Assembly (NCBI RefSeq): GCF_017498485.1
Contig: NZ_CP071795.1
Span: forward strand, 1,860,001-1,924,000
Length of the DNA: 64,000 nt
Direction of reading: 5' to 3'
From: Polaribacter batillariae
GTDB taxonomy: Bacteria > Bacteroidota > Bacteroidia > Flavobacteriales > Flavobacteriaceae
Positions 48,382 to 59,227 of the stretch are shown here, one piece after another. The notes beneath the pieces are model-generated. The model saw only the letters and a program-made list of their open reading frames with translations. It was not told where the DNA came from and did not search any database. The translations under genes and the position numbers were made by a program. Each line of letters begins with the position of its first letter. Within the stretch, counting starts at the first letter, position 1.

Positions 48382-48389
48382 CAAAGGTA
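48382..48389 (-). promoter_or_regulatory. -7 promoter box for atpDC
   Basis: The minus strand reads TACCTTTG, an exact TAnnTTTG match, 61 bases before the atpD start. Confidence 0.45.
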
Positions 48390-48450
48390 ATTCTTTTGTA
48401 TGTAATTAAAAAAGTTTTTAAATTAAAAAAAACAACTGTGATACAAAATA

Positions 48451-48479
48451 AAAAGCCTCACCATAAAGGTGAGGCTTTT
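48451..48479 (-). terminator. Intrinsic terminator after the ompA-like gene
   Basis: A perfect 12-bp stem (AAAAGCCTCACC / GGTGAGGCTTTT) with a five-base loop, 23 bases past the stop of the OmpA-family gene and followed on the minus strand by TATTTTG. Confidence 0.85.
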
Positions 48480-48501
48480 GCTTATAAATTTTTAAGAAGA
48501 A

Positions 48502-49863
48502 TTATTTCTTGTTTGTTACTTTAATAACAACTCTTCTGTTTTGAGCTCTACCAGCTCTTGTTTTATTTGTTGCGATTGGCTCTCCTTCTCCATAACCAAT
48601 TGCTTCTAATCTTGTTGTACTAATTCCTTGTTTTACTAAGTAGTCTCTTACAGCGATTGCTCTTTTTTCTGACAATCTTAAGTTTAATGGAGCAGAACCT
48701 GAACTATCTGTGTGACCTTCAATTACAAAAGTAGCTTGCGGGTTGTTATTCATAACTCTTACTACTTCGTTTAACTTATCAGTAACTCCTGGTTTGAAAG
48801 AAGATTTACCTACGTTAAAGAAAATTGATTTTGCAACCTCTCCTACAACAGTTTCATCTTCAGCAGTAATTACTGGCTTAGGACATCCGTTGTTAGATGC
48901 TGGACCTGCAACAGAAGGGCACTTATCGTCTTTATCTAAAACACCATCTCCATCTGTATCTGGCCAAGGGCAACCTCCATTAGACACAGGACCTGCAACT
49001 GAAGGACATTTGTCGTTTTTGTTGATGACACCATCTCCATCAGAATCTGGACAACCTTTGTTAGCTTTTGTTCCTTTATCGTTAGGACACATATCGTCTT
49101 TATCTGCAACTCCATCTCCATCAGAATCTGGACAACCGTTCATTGCAGCTAAACCAGCTACGTTAGGACAAGCATCATCAGAATCTTTGATTCCATCTCC
49201 ATCTGCATCAGGACAACCATTGAATTCTTTTAAACCTGCAACTTCTGGACAAGCATCGTCTTTGTCATATACTCCATCTCCATCTGTATCTTTTCCACCA
49301 AATTGAATTACTAAACCTAAAGTAGTTTGGTAGTGAGCTCTTACTTTATCAGCAAAACCTTTTTTGGTTCCTGTTTGGAAGTTTAAACCTAAGTTATCGC
49401 TAAACCAAGTGTTAAAACCAATACCTGCGTTTAACATACCTTCTCCACTTGAATCAACAGAAGTATAACCTCCTCCTAAATATACATAAGGATCGAACCA
49501 ACCTGTTTCTCCAATTAAATTGTTAATGTCGTACTTTACGATAGCGTCCACCCCCCAGTATAGGAAATCTGAATCGTTTTTTTCAACTAATGTTTCAATT
49601 TTGTTTAAAGACCCAGCTAATTGTAAAGAGAATCCTTTGTCTAGATATCTATCTACAGAGATTCTAGAGATGGATGGTAATACATTCCAGTCGCTATTAC
49701 CAAATAAATCTTTAACCTGAGTACTGAAGTCATCAGTATTATAAAAATCTACATTGTTTAATCCAAAACCTACAGCCCAAGGGTTGTTTTCGTCTTGTGC
49801 ATTTACGTTGCTAACTGTTACCAACGCAAACAAAGCTATCACAGCTAATTTTAATCGTTTCAT
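48502..49863 (-). CDS. OmpA-family outer membrane protein with thrombospondin type 3 repeats
   Basis: Starts at the ATG at 49863 ([15 protein letters not shown], a cleavable signal ending VNAQ). About residues 25-200 form an OmpA-like beta barrel. Then come about five calcium-binding TSP3 repeats ([15 protein letters not shown] and similar, with conserved Asp and Cys). The last 110 residues are the peptidoglycan-binding OmpA_C domain with [20 protein letters not shown]. The protein ties the outer membrane to the cell wall and is usually abundant. It has the best promoter in the window, with correctly spaced -33 and -7 elements, and a strong terminator. Confidence 0.95.
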   Translation of the reverse strand: MKRLKLAVIALFALVTVSNVNAQDENNPWAVGFGLNNVDFYNTDDFSTQVKDLFGNSDWNVLPSISRISVDRYLDKGFSLQLAGSLNKIETLVEKNDSDFLYWGVDAIVKYDINNLIGETGWFDPYVYLGGGYTSVDSSGEGMLNAGIGFNTWFSDNLGLNFQTGTKKGFADKVRAHYQTTLGLVIQFGGKDTDGDGVYDKDDACPEVAGLKEFNGCPDADGDGIKDSDDACPNVAGLAAMNGCPDSDGDGVADKDDMCPNDKGTKANKGCPDSDGDGVINKNDKCPSVAGPVSNGGCPWPDTDGDGVLDKDDKCPSVAGPASNNGCPKPVITAEDETVVGEVAKSIFFNVGKSSFKPGVTDKLNEVVRVMNNNPQATFVIEGHTDSSGSAPLNLRLSEKRAIAVRDYLVKQGISTTRLEAIGYGEGEPIATNKTRAGRAQNRRVVIKVTNKK

Positions 49864-49901
49864 TATCAAATTTTTAAATTAAAAGTTCGTTATTTTAATT
49901 G

Positions 49902-49932
49902 CAAAAGTAAGTTGTTAAAACTTATCTACAAA
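49902..49932 (-). promoter_or_regulatory. Promoter of the ompA-like gene (-33 TTTG, -7 TACTTTTG)
   Basis: On the minus strand, TTTG (49929-49932) and TACTTTTG (49902-49909) are 19 bases apart, the spacing expected for the Bacteroidota primary sigma factor. The -7 box is 38 bases before the ATG at 49863. Confidence 0.65.
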
Positions 49933-49980
49933 GACAAATCTACAAAATATTACTAAAATTACAAGTTTTTTTTAATTATT

Positions 49981-51174
49981 CTAAATAACATTTAAGCTTT
50001 TTCCTACTTTTTTAAAGGCCATAATTGCTTTGTCTAAATGTTCTTTTGTGTGTGCTGCAGATAACTGTACTCGTATTCTAGCTTTTTCTTTTGGAACTAC
50101 TGGAAAAAAGAAACCTATTACATAAATACCTTCTTCTAGCAACTTATTTGCCATGGTTTGCGATAATTTGGCATCATACAGCATTACTGGAACAATGGCT
50201 GCATCTGCACCTACTAAGTCGAATCCTGCTTTTTCCATTTCTGTTCGAAAGTAATGGGTATTCCATTCTAATTGGTCACGTAAAGTAGTATCGTTAGAAA
50301 TAATATCGAATACTTTTAAAGATGCGCCTACGATTGCAGGAGCTAAAGAATTGGAAAACAAATAGGGTCTTGAACGCTGGCGCAAAATTTCTATAATTTC
50401 TTTTCTACCAGTTGTATAACCACCCATTGCCCCTCCTAATGCTTTTCCTAAGGTTCCTGTAACGATATCTACTCTATCCATTACGTTTTTAAGCTCTACA
50501 GTTCCTCTTCCTGTTTTGCCTATAAAACCGGTTGCATGGCATTCATCTACCATAACCAACGCATCGTATTTGTCTGCTAAATCGCAAATTTCGTCTAATT
50601 TAGCTACAATTCCATCCATAGAAAAAACACCATCTGTAACAATAATTTTAAAACGGTGGTTTTGTTTATTGGCTTTTATTAACTGTTCTTCTAATGATTG
50701 CATATCGTTATTATTGTAACGATATCTGGCAGATTTACACAAACGAACACCATCTATTATAGAAGCGTGATTTAAACTGTCGGAAATAATCGCATCGTCT
50801 TTGGTTAATAAAGGTTCGAAAACACCGCCATTTGCATCAAAACAAGCTGCGTATAAAATAGTATCTTCAGTTTTGTAAAAGTCTGCTATTTTTTCTTCCA
50901 ATTGTTTATGGATATCTTGTGTTCCGCAAATAAAACGAACAGAAGACATTCCAAATCCATGAGAATCTAAGGTGTCTTTTGCTGCTTGAATTACTTCTGG
51001 ATGGTTCGACAAGCCCAAATAATTATTCGCACAAAAGTTAATAACTTCTTCGCCTGTGGAGATTTTAATTACTGCATCTTGAGAAGACGTAATAATACGT
51101 TCCGATTTGTATAATCCTGCGTCTTTTATTGCCTGGAGCTCACTCTTTAAAGTATCTTTAATTTTTCCGTACAT
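49981..51174 (-). CDS. kbl: Glycine C-acetyltransferase (2-amino-3-ketobutyrate CoA ligase)
   Basis: PLP-dependent alpha-oxoamine synthase of 397 residues that joins glycine and acetyl-CoA, or runs in reverse during threonine breakdown. The PLP lysine is in [17 protein letters not shown], and the CoA/PLP site in [18 protein letters not shown]-terminal [15 protein letters not shown] is typical of Kbl as distinct from BioF. No threonine dehydrogenase gene is next to it. A TAACTTTG box lies at 51201-51208 on the minus strand, 27 bases before the start. Confidence 0.92.
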   Translation of the reverse strand: MYGKIKDTLKSELQAIKDAGLYKSERIITSSQDAVIKISTGEEVINFCANNYLGLSNHPEVIQAAKDTLDSHGFGMSSVRFICGTQDIHKQLEEKIADFYKTEDTILYAACFDANGGVFEPLLTKDDAIISDSLNHASIIDGVRLCKSARYRYNNNDMQSLEEQLIKANKQNHRFKIIVTDGVFSMDGIVAKLDEICDLADKYDALVMVDECHATGFIGKTGRGTVELKNVMDRVDIVTGTLGKALGGAMGGYTTGRKEIIEILRQRSRPYLFSNSLAPAIVGASLKVFDIISNDTTLRDQLEWNTHYFRTEMEKAGFDLVGADAAIVPVMLYDAKLSQTMANKLLEEGIYVIGFFFPVVPKEKARIRVQLSAAHTKEHLDKAIMAFKKVGKSLNVI

Positions 51175-51227
51175 TTTTTATTGTGTTGATTTAGAAGTTA
51201 CAAAGTTACAAAGTTTATTTTCTTTGC

Positions 51228-54200
51228 TTATACTTCAACAACATCAATTTCTTCATTTATATATATAAGCAGTTTTTTATTAACTTTAAAATGCATCGAT
51301 TTTAAAACATCTTCGTAGTTTTTTAATTGCTGATGATGTTTTTCTAACAAAATACCTGTTTTATAATCGATAATAGTTACTTCGTTATTTGTAGTGAAAA
51401 CCAACCTATCTGGAATTATAATTTGATGATTCGCAGTTACAATCTCTCTTTCATTAAAAACAGTTACTTCATCGGAATAATAAAACCCTAATTTTGGATG
51501 ATTTACAACTTTTACAACTTTTTCTTTGATGAGTTTTGTTTGATTTTCATCTAAAATACCTTGTTGTTCATATAAATTTACGACTTCTTCAATTTGACAA
51601 TTTGTTTTTATTTTCGAGAATATTTCGTGTAATAAATTTCCATAATCGATGGCTTCTCCTTGAACAGTATCCCACAATTTAGATGCACCAGCCAATAAAA
51701 CAATATTGTGTTCTTTCCATGGTGTTGCCATAAATTTTTTGTGAATTTCTGCTATAGAATTATCTTCTTTCTTATTACTAACTCTCTTTTTATTGCCAAA
51801 TGAATATTCTAACAAATCGTTATTCCAAAGCGATTTTTCTTTTAAATAATTGATAAAAAATCCTGAATAAAATTTTAAATCTTCTTCTTTATTTTTACCC
51901 ACCAATTTTTTATCTGTAATGATATGTAATTGTTCTACAGCTCTCGTTAATGCAACATATAGCAAATTAAAATTATCTAACTCTAAGGCCTCTCTTTGCG
52001 AATTAAAAATCTCTAAACCTTTTGCATTTACATAACTTAAATCTCGATTATAAGGCACCAATAATTCTTGAAAATTTGTATAACTTTCTGGCAATTCATC
52101 TAACCAAACTTTTGGGTTTATTTGTCGGTAAATATCTACATTGCATGGAAAAAGAACTACTGGAAATTCTAAACCTTTCGATTTGTGAATCGTCATTACC
52201 TGAACCGCATTTGCACTTTCTGGCGCAACAATGCTTAATTTGTCTTTTTTAAGTTCCCAAAAATCTAAGAAATCTTGCACATTGGTTCCTTTTCTTTGTT
52301 GTTCTAAAACAACATCTAAGAAAAACTGCACGTATGCATCTGATGAATTTACCAAACGAAAACCTCTTATAATTGCTTCCATTTTTTCGTAAAAAGGAAG
52401 CTGATGAAAGATAGCAGTCTTAAAAGTTACACCATATTTTTTTAAGATTTGAAAAATAATTGCATTGGTAGATTTTGCAAACGTTTTTAAGAATTGATGC
52501 TTGGGTGTTTCCATTTTTAAATGTTCGTGTAAAAAATACAACATTTCGAAACGAGATTCCTGATCATTTGGGTGTTGTAAAACCTGCAAAACATTTATTA
52601 TAAAATTAACTTTTGCATTATTTTGAAGCAATAATGTTTCCGACGAAATAATATTGATGCCGTTTTCTGACAAGTAATTTGCAATTGCAACTCCGTCTTT
52701 TTTAGTTCGTGTTAAAATGCAAATTTCATCTAAAGAAAAATCATTTTCGAGCTCTTTTATTTTATCGAAAACTTTCTTTGGGTATTTTAATTTATCGGCT
52801 TCTTTATCATCCTCTTTTTCTAAAAAAGAAAGTGATACAAATCCGCCTTTTTTAGGGTTTTCTTTTTGCTGGTTTCCTTCGAAAAATAACTTTTTATAAG
52901 CTTCATTTTGAAGAAATCTCGACGAATGTTGAAAAAACGAATTATTAAAATCGATAATTTCTGAATAGCTTCTAAAATTGGTTTCCAATTCTTTAATGTC
53001 TTTGGAAACTTGAAACAGATTTTTACCATCTTTTGTCTCTGAACCTAAATTGATAAACTGCTCCGCTTTTCCTCCACGCCACCTATAAATGGCTTGTTTT
53101 CCATCGCCCACCAACATTAAATTGCTGTTTTCTTGCGCCAAAGCATTGTCTATTAACGGAATTAAATTTTGCCATTGCAACACAGAAGTATCTTGCATTT
53201 CATCAATAAAATAATGCATAAAACGTTGCCCAATTCGTTCGTAAATAAAAGGTGCTGGTTGGTCTTTTATATTGTCGGAAATTAACTGATTAAACTCTGC
53301 ATTTAAACGAATGTTATTTTCTTCTTTTAGGCTATCTAATTCTGCATTTATATTGTTTAAAACGGCTAAAGGTATGATGCTTTTTAAAGCCAATTTGTTC
53401 ATTAAAAATTGCTGATAAATTACTTGAGATTCTCGAAAAAAATCGATAATTTGTGGTACAATTGCATCTATAGATTCACAAATTTCTGGCTTGGCTGTTT
53501 TTGTGTAATATTGATTATTTGCAATCGCTTTTTCAATGGTTTCGCTTCTTTTTATAAAATCGATATTTGCTGATTTTTCACTTAAATCTGCAAAAAATTT
53601 AGGTACGGTTCCTCGTATAAAATCTTTGGGTGCTAACCCTGCAGAATTTATTAAATTTAAACAATTTTGCCCAACTTCTTTTAGCGATTTTTTTAATTCT
53701 TTTTGATGTGCGAAAAGCTTCGATTTTAAATTCGTAAAATCATCTAAATTTTTATCTGCCAATGCTCTAAAATGTTTGTGATCGTCTTCATTTAAAAGAA
53801 TTTTTGCAAAATCATTTAAATCTTTAGAAATGTCCCAAGATTTATCGTCATCGGTTTTATCGAGCGAATAATCTATGAGTAATTTTGTGAGTTTTTCGTC
53901 TGTGCCTATTTTAGATATTAGTAAATCTACAGCTTCATTCAATAGAGAAACTGCATCCATTTCTACTTCAAAATTAAGTGGCAAACCCAAATCGTATGCA
54001 AAATTTTTGATGATTTTATGGGTAAAACTATCAATCGTAGTTATTGAAAATGCAGCATAATTTTGCAGAATTGCCTCTAAAATTTTCTTGCTTCGTTCTC
54101 GAATTGTTGGTTTATCGACAGAAATTTCTTCAATAATAATTTTAAATAAATCGTTTTCTTTTCCTTTAGAAAAATCTTCTAAATTTTCTAAAACGCGCAC

Positions 54201-54368
54201 TTTCATTTCGCCAGCGGCTTTGTTGGTAAAAGTGATGGCTAATATTTTCTGAAAACGAAAAATATCGTCGGAATTTAGTACAATTTTTAAGTATTCTTTT
54301 ACAAGTGTAAAGGTTTTTCCACTTCCTGCAGAGGCATTGTAAACTTGAAAAGTAGATGGTTGATGCAC
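51228..54368 (-). CDS. AddA/RecB-like UvrD-family helicase-nuclease
   Basis: A 1046-residue superfamily 1A helicase with a C-terminal nuclease, of the type that resects double-strand breaks. Walker A is NASAGSGKTFTL near residue 15, Walker B is YFIDEMQDTS, motif III/IV region LVGDGKQAIYRWRGG, and later helicase motifs VMTIHKSKGLEFPVV and LLYVALTRA. The C-terminal PD-(D/E)xK nuclease shows as DRLVFTTNNEVTIIDYKTG. An AddB-like partner is not in the window. It is 53 bases upstream of kbl; a shared transcript is possible but kbl has its own promoter box. Confidence 0.88.
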   Translation of the reverse strand: MHQPSTFQVYNASAGSGKTFTLVKEYLKIVLNSDDIFRFQKILAITFTNKAAGEMKVRVLENLEDFSKGKENDLFKIIIEEISVDKPTIRERSKKILEAILQNYAAFSITTIDSFTHKIIKNFAYDLGLPLNFEVEMDAVSLLNEAVDLLISKIGTDEKLTKLLIDYSLDKTDDDKSWDISKDLNDFAKILLNEDDHKHFRALADKNLDDFTNLKSKLFAHQKELKKSLKEVGQNCLNLINSAGLAPKDFIRGTVPKFFADLSEKSANIDFIKRSETIEKAIANNQYYTKTAKPEICESIDAIVPQIIDFFRESQVIYQQFLMNKLALKSIIPLAVLNNINAELDSLKEENNIRLNAEFNQLISDNIKDQPAPFIYERIGQRFMHYFIDEMQDTSVLQWQNLIPLIDNALAQENSNLMLVGDGKQAIYRWRGGKAEQFINLGSETKDGKNLFQVSKDIKELETNFRSYSEIIDFNNSFFQHSSRFLQNEAYKKLFFEGNQQKENPKKGGFVSLSFLEKEDDKEADKLKYPKKVFDKIKELENDFSLDEICILTRTKKDGVAIANYLSENGINIISSETLLLQNNAKVNFIINVLQVLQHPNDQESRFEMLYFLHEHLKMETPKHQFLKTFAKSTNAIIFQILKKYGVTFKTAIFHQLPFYEKMEAIIRGFRLVNSSDAYVQFFLDVVLEQQRKGTNVQDFLDFWELKKDKLSIVAPESANAVQVMTIHKSKGLEFPVVLFPCNVDIYRQINPKVWLDELPESYTNFQELLVPYNRDLSYVNAKGLEIFNSQREALELDNFNLLYVALTRAVEQLHIITDKKLVGKNKEEDLKFYSGFFINYLKEKSLWNNDLLEYSFGNKKRVSNKKEDNSIAEIHKKFMATPWKEHNIVLLAGASKLWDTVQGEAIDYGNLLHEIFSKIKTNCQIEEVVNLYEQQGILDENQTKLIKEKVVKVVNHPKLGFYYSDEVTVFNEREIVTANHQIIIPDRLVFTTNNEVTIIDYKTGILLEKHHQQLKNYEDVLKSMHFKVNKKLLIYINEEIDVVEV

Positions 54369-54564
54369 AATTTATTTCTAAAAATGAATTCTACGAATTT
54401 AGGTTTTTACACAGAGATTCGCAAAGAAATTACGGAAATAAAAAAGACATAGGATTTCGCAGATTTGCACGGAACATTGTACAGAAAATGGTTTCATAAA
54501 AGCTGTTAAGAAAACTATAAAGGCAAACTCAAAGGTATTTTTTTTCCTTTGGGAAAAGGGTTTT

Positions 54565-55401
54565 CTACCCTAAACCCACATCTAAAGACATCATTACTAT
54601 AAAACCGCCAATAAAGCCAAGTGTGGCAATATCTGTATATTTGTCTCTTTGTGTTTCTGGTATTACTTCTTCTACCACCACAAAAATCATGGCTCCAGCT
54701 GCAAATGCTAAGGCATAAGGTAAAATCGGTGTAAAAAACGACACTGCTAAGGCTCCTAAAACTGCAGCAATTGGCTCTACAACTGCAGATAATTGTCCGT
54801 ACCAAAAACTTTTTAATCTACTTACGCCTTGCCTTCTTAAAGGCATTGCTACTGCAAAACCTTCTGGAAAATTTTGAATTCCAATACCAATTGCCAGCGA
54901 AATTGCGGCGATAATCATTTCTGTTTGTTCTACACCTACCAAGGTAGATGCTGCACCGAATAAAACCCCAACAGCCAAACCTTCAGGAATATTGTGTAAA
55001 GTAATTGCTAAAACTAGCAAGGTTGTTTTATGCCATTCAGTCTTTACCCCTTCTGCTTCGTTTTCTTTAAAATTTATGTGTAAATGCGGTAAAATTTTGT
55101 CCATTCCAAATAAAGATAAGGCTCCAAAAGCAAAGCCAATTGCTGCAGGTAAAACTTTTACAAAACCGTCTCCATGGCTATTTTCTATGGCTGGTGCCAA
55201 CAAACTCCAAAAACTTGCAGCGACCATTACACCTCCTGTAAAACCTAGCATTCCGTCTAAAACAGCTCTGTTCGCATTTTTAAAGAAAAATACCAATGCA
55301 GCTCCTGCAGCTGTTAAACCCCAAGTAAAAAGAGAGGCAAAAAATGCTGCTTGTATAGGATGCTCTTTTCCAAATTCTACTAATTGATCGAATGTATTCA
55401 T
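54565..55401 (-). CDS. ZIP-family divalent metal transporter
   Basis: An eight-helix ZIP permease of 278 residues that brings zinc, iron or manganese into the cytoplasm. The metal-binding helices carry ITLHNIPEGLAVGVLFGA and GIGIQNFPEGFAVAMPL. The first has the full HNxPEG motif; in the second His is replaced by Gln, as in ZIP11-like members. The start codon overlaps the expected stop of the upstream MntR-type regulator (ATGA), so the two genes form a metal-control operon. Which metal is moved cannot be told from sequence. Confidence 0.92.
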   Translation of the reverse strand: MNTFDQLVEFGKEHPIQAAFFASLFTWGLTAAGAALVFFFKNANRAVLDGMLGFTGGVMVAASFWSLLAPAIENSHGDGFVKVLPAAIGFAFGALSLFGMDKILPHLHINFKENEAEGVKTEWHKTTLLVLAITLHNIPEGLAVGVLFGAASTLVGVEQTEMIIAAISLAIGIGIQNFPEGFAVAMPLRRQGVSRLKSFWYGQLSAVVEPIAAVLGALAVSFFTPILPYALAFAAGAMIFVVVEEVIPETQRDKYTDIATLGFIGGFIVMMSLDVGLG

Positions 55402-56053
55402 TTTTTTGTATGTATAAATTATTTGCTATTTTATTAGAAATGGATAGTTTTTTACCCTCAATTAAGATCGATAGAGAATCGTCGAAATCTTCTTTTTCTA
55501 AAATGGTTATTTTTTTTCCTAAAGTAATGCCTTTTTTATCTAAATATTGCAAAAATTCTGAAGAAGAATCATTTACCCCAACACAAATTCCGCTTTCGTT
55601 TTTAGATAAAGTAGATAATAAGCTTTTTTCGATGGTTTTTAAATTTCCTTCTTCATCTGGAATGGGATCTCCATGAGGATCGTGTGTTGGAAAAGCTAAA
55701 AAAGCATCTAATTGATTGATGAGTTTTGGCGATTTTATATGTTCTAATTGTTCTGCAACTTCGTGTACTTCATCCCAAGAAAAATTAAGTTTATCAACCA
55801 AAAAAACCTCCCAAAGCCTGTGCTTCCTAACAACATTTGCGGCTATTTTTTTTCCATAATCTGTTAATTTTACACCTTTATATTTTTTATAAACCACAAC
55901 TTCTTTTTCGGAAAGTTTTTTAATCATATCTGTAACAGAAGATGCTTTTGCATCAATTTTTTTTGCAATTGCATTGGTACTAATTCCTTTGTTAGAAATA
56001 ATTTCTAATTTATAAATCGCTTTTAAATAGTTTTCTTCTGAAAGTGTAAACAT
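55398..56053 (-). CDS. mntR: MntR/DtxR-family metal-dependent transcriptional regulator
   Basis: N-terminal winged helix (EENYLKAIYKL, then ASSVTDMIKKLSEKEVVVY), a metal-binding dimerisation domain (VRKHRLWEVFL, EVAEQLEHI, FPTHDPHGDPIP) and a C-terminal FeoA/SH3-like domain. As written, the frame runs on into the ZIP gene to 55280 with a meaningless tail. One additional A in the A7 run at 55401-55407 ends it in QKK at a TGA that overlaps the ZIP ATG. I use that end (55398, about 218 residues), which matches the family length. It probably represses metal-uptake genes, including the TonB receptor whose promoter carries a DtxR-type palindrome. Confidence 0.88.
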
Positions 56054-56096
56054 TTTTACTTATTTAGACATACAAATATATAATTTTAAATTTAAT

Positions 56097-56132
56097 TAAA
56101 TATATTTTTAGTCTTGTCTAAAAATATATTTA
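56097..56132. promoter_or_regulatory. DtxR/MntR-type operator between mntR and the TonB receptor gene
   Basis: Perfect 15-base arms, TAAATATATTTTTAG and CTAAAAATATATTTA, enclose TCTTGT. The TTTAG-N6-CTAAA core is the usual DtxR-family shape. The right arm touches the -7 box TATATTTG (56131-56138) of the receptor promoter, so a bound repressor would block it. A half-site TTTAGACA lies at 56063-56070, nearer the mntR start, and suggests autoregulation. Confidence 0.7.
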
Positions 56133-56230
56133 TATTTGCCAAAAACAAAACGAAAACACGATATTAAAATTGTTATTTTTATTTAGATTAATTATAAATA
56201 ACGATTAGATTTGCATCAAAAATATCAATT

Positions 56231-58503
56231 ATGAATCTTAAACCACTAATTTTACTACTTACTCTTTTAAGTGCAAATACCATTTTATCGCAATCGAATA
56301 CTATCTCAGGTAAAGTTTTTAGCAACGCTAATGCTTTGCCTTACGTTAATGTGTATTTAAAGGGTACAAAAATTGGAACTTCAACAGACGAAAACGGATA
56401 TTTTCAACTTAAAAACATCCCAAAAGGCACTTATTTTTTAGTTGCTAGTAGTGTTGGTTATCAAACGAAAAAAATAAAAATTACTTTAAAAGATAACCAA
56501 AATATTACACGCAATTTTAATTTAGAAGAACATGTATCTTTAAACGAAATTGTTATTTCTGGTACGTTAAGACCTGTAACAAAATCCAATAGTCCTGTTC
56601 CTGTAGAAGTATATAGTAAAACGTTTTTTAAGAAAAACCCTACTCCATCTGTTTTTGAATCGATGCAAAATATAAATGGAGTTCGACCACAATTAAACTG
56701 CAATGTTTGTAACACTGGCGATATTCATATTAACGGCTTAGAAGGGCCTTATACGTTTGTTTTAATTGACGGAATGCCAATTGTAAGCGGTCTTTCTACA
56801 GTTTATGGTTTAACAGGAATTCCGCAAGCCTTAATCGAAAGAGTAGAAGTTGTAAAAGGACCCGCATCTACTTTGTATGGCTCTGAAGCTGTTGGGGTAT
56901 TATAAATATAATTACAAAAAAGCCTTCGAATGCGCCACAATTAACTACAGACGTTTTGTCTAGTTCTTGGGGAGAAGTAAATACAGATATTGGTTTGCGC
57001 TATAAATTGTCTAAAAAAACACAAGGTCTTTTAGGCGTGAATTACTTTAATTATCAAAATAAAATCGACAATAACAATGACGGATTTACAGATTTAACAC
57101 TTCAAAATAGAATTTCAGTTTTTAACAAAGTAAATATTAAAAGAAAAAGTAACAAAGTTTTTACCATTGCAGGACGTTATGTTTACGAAGATCGATGGGG
57201 AGGAGAATTAGATTGGGAGCGCAAATTTAGAGGAACTGATATAAAATACGGAGAAAGTATTTATACTAATCGTTGGGAAACCTTTGGAACCTATCAATTG
57301 CCAACATCAGAAAATATTAATTTTCAGTTTAGTGCAAATGGGCATTATCAAGATTCTTTTTATGGAACAGACAAGTATGATGCTAAACAAATTATTGGTT
57401 TCGGACAATTTGTGTACAACAAACAAATTGCCAAAAAACACAATTTATTGGTAGGTTTGGCTTACAGATATACTTTTTATGATGATAGTACTTTTGCCAC
57501 TTTCGAAGAAGATGGTGTTACAAACAAACCTTCTATAACGCATTTGCCTGGCGTTTTTGTACAAGATGAAATTGCTTTAAACAATCAAAATAAACTATTA
57601 TTAGGAGCAAGATGGGATTATAATAGTTTGCATGGCAATATTTTTTCGCCAAGAATAAACTATAAATGGAATTCTAAAGATAAATCCGATATTTTTAGAG
57701 CTAGCATTGGTAATGGTTTTAGAGTTGCTAATGTTTTTACCGAAGATCATGCTGCTTTAACTGGTGCAAGAGAAGTAGAATTTGATGGCGAGTTAGAACC
57801 AGAAACTTCTTGGAATGCAAATGTAAATTATGTAAAAAAAATAAATACAGATAATGCTTTTATTACTTTAGATGGAAGTGCTTTTTATACCTATTTTAAC
57901 AATCGTATTTTGCCTGATTACGAAACAGACCCAAACAAAATTATTTACGCAAATTTAGATGGTTTCTCTGTTTCTAAAGGAATTTCTTTAAATACAGACA
58001 TTATGTTTACAAATGGTTTATCTATAAATGCAGGTGCCACTTTAATGGATGTTTCTATCACAGAAAATGGTATAAAAACAAGACAATTACTAACAGAAAG
58101 TTTTAGTGGAGTTTGGTCTATTTCCTATAAATTTAATAGCAGTTTTTCTATAGATTATACAGGAAATGTTTATGGCCCAATGAGACTTCCATTAATTAGC
58201 GATACAGATCCAAGAGCCCCTAATTCGCCATGGTTTAGCATTCAAAATATTCAGTTAACCAAAAAATTTACCAATCGTTGGGAATTGTATGGAGGTGTAA
58301 AAAACCTTTTAAATTTTACACCAGCCGCAAATAGCATTGCACGTTCTTTTGATCCTTTCGATAAAGAAGTTGTTTTTGATGCAAGCGGACAAGCAATTGC
58401 AACGCCAAACAACCCAAACGCTTTAACATTCGACCCAAGTTATGTATATGCCTCTAACCAAGGAATTAGAGCGTTTTTAGGGCTAAGATATACTTTGTTT
58501 TAA
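56231..58503 (+). pseudogene. TonB-dependent outer membrane receptor, frameshifted
   Basis: A signal peptide ending ILSQ is followed by a carboxypeptidase-like domain (KVFSNANALPYVNVYLKGT, residues about 25-110). Then comes the plug with NCNVCNTGDIHINGLEGPYT and a 22-strand barrel ending LGLRYTLF. The frame breaks at a G4 run (56894-56897). One added G gives GSEAVGGIINIITKKPSNA, the standard end of the plug, and a protein of about 757 residues. It should import a metal chelate: the NCNVCN cysteine pair in the plug, the upstream MntR/DtxR operator and the neighbouring ZIP transporter all point that way. A thioredoxin-like gene follows in the same operon. The frameshift is probably an error. 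Confidence 0.85.
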
Positions 58504-58525
58504 TGCTTTAAAAATTTTATATTTT

Positions 58526-59011
58526 ATGAAAAAAATAGGGCTCTTTTTAATTTTATTCGGAAGCTTAGCAACATTTTCTCAAAAAAAACAAGCAAAATTA
58601 AGTGTTTATACATTTGCAGAAGTAGAGAAAATTCATCAACAAAAACCAAAACCTATTGTTGTTTTTATTTCTACAGATTGGTGTAAAATTTGTTTCGGAA
58701 TGAAGCGTACAACGTTTAAAAACAGCGAAATTATACAATTGTTAAACGAAAAATTTTATTTCGTAAGATTAAATGCAGAAGAAAAAAAAGACATTACTTT
58801 TTTAGGAAAAACATTTGTTCACAAACCCTCTGGAAACAACACTGGCACGCATGAATTGGTAGAAGAATTGGCCTCTGTAAATTCTAAAATAAGTTACCCA
58901 ACAACCGTTATTTTAAGCTCGGCATTTACAATCGATTTGCAAATACCAAATTATATAAATAGTGCTACTTTTTTAAAAGTTCTCAAAAAATACTCAGTAG
59001 AAAAAACCTAA
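58526..59011 (+). CDS. Secreted thioredoxin-like protein
   Basis: A 161-residue protein with a signal peptide (LFLILFGSLATFSQ) and a thioredoxin fold: IVVFISTDWCKICFGMKRTT has the redox-active CxxC, and the cis-Pro region reads KISYPTTVIL. It begins 22 bases after the TonB receptor and is probably in the same metal-regulated operon. It may keep cysteines of the receptor plug (NCNVCN) or a metal-binding partner reduced in the periplasm; this role is inferred from position only. Confidence 0.82.
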   Translation: MKKIGLFLILFGSLATFSQKKQAKLSVYTFAEVEKIHQQKPKPIVVFISTDWCKICFGMKRTTFKNSEIIQLLNEKFYFVRLNAEEKKDITFLGKTFVHKPSGNNTGTHELVEELASVNSKISYPTTVILSSAFTIDLQIPNYINSATFLKVLKKYSVEKT

Positions 59012-59203
59012 TAATATGGTATAAACTACAGTCCCCAAAGTCTAGGGTTTAAAACCTAATTCCAAAACTATAAACAATTACAGTCTTCAAATTTATTATC
59101 ATAATTTGGCGAATTATTTGTTTTTTATAAAAAGATTGCACATAAATATATTATAATCTTTAAGAAATTAAAATAGGAAATGGTTTTTTATTAACGAACG
59201 CCT

Positions 59204-59211
59204 TACATTTG
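59204..59211 (+). promoter_or_regulatory. -7 promoter box for mfd
   Basis: TACATTTG matches TAnnTTTG and lies 17 bases before the TTG start of mfd, giving a very short leader. The region 59012-59203 shows no gene. Confidence 0.5.
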
Positions 59212-59227
59212 CATAAAATTTAGTACG

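Noticed and set aside
48743..49306. Plus-strand ORF of 187 residues rich in Ser/Pro repeats
   Set aside because: It is the antisense of the TSP3 repeats in the OmpA-family gene, which has a signal peptide, promoter and terminator on the other strand.
55280..55400. C-terminal extension of MntR overlapping the ZIP gene
   Set aside because: The extra 40 residues are an out-of-frame reading of the ZIP gene; one added A in the A7 run gives a normal stop overlapping the ZIP start.
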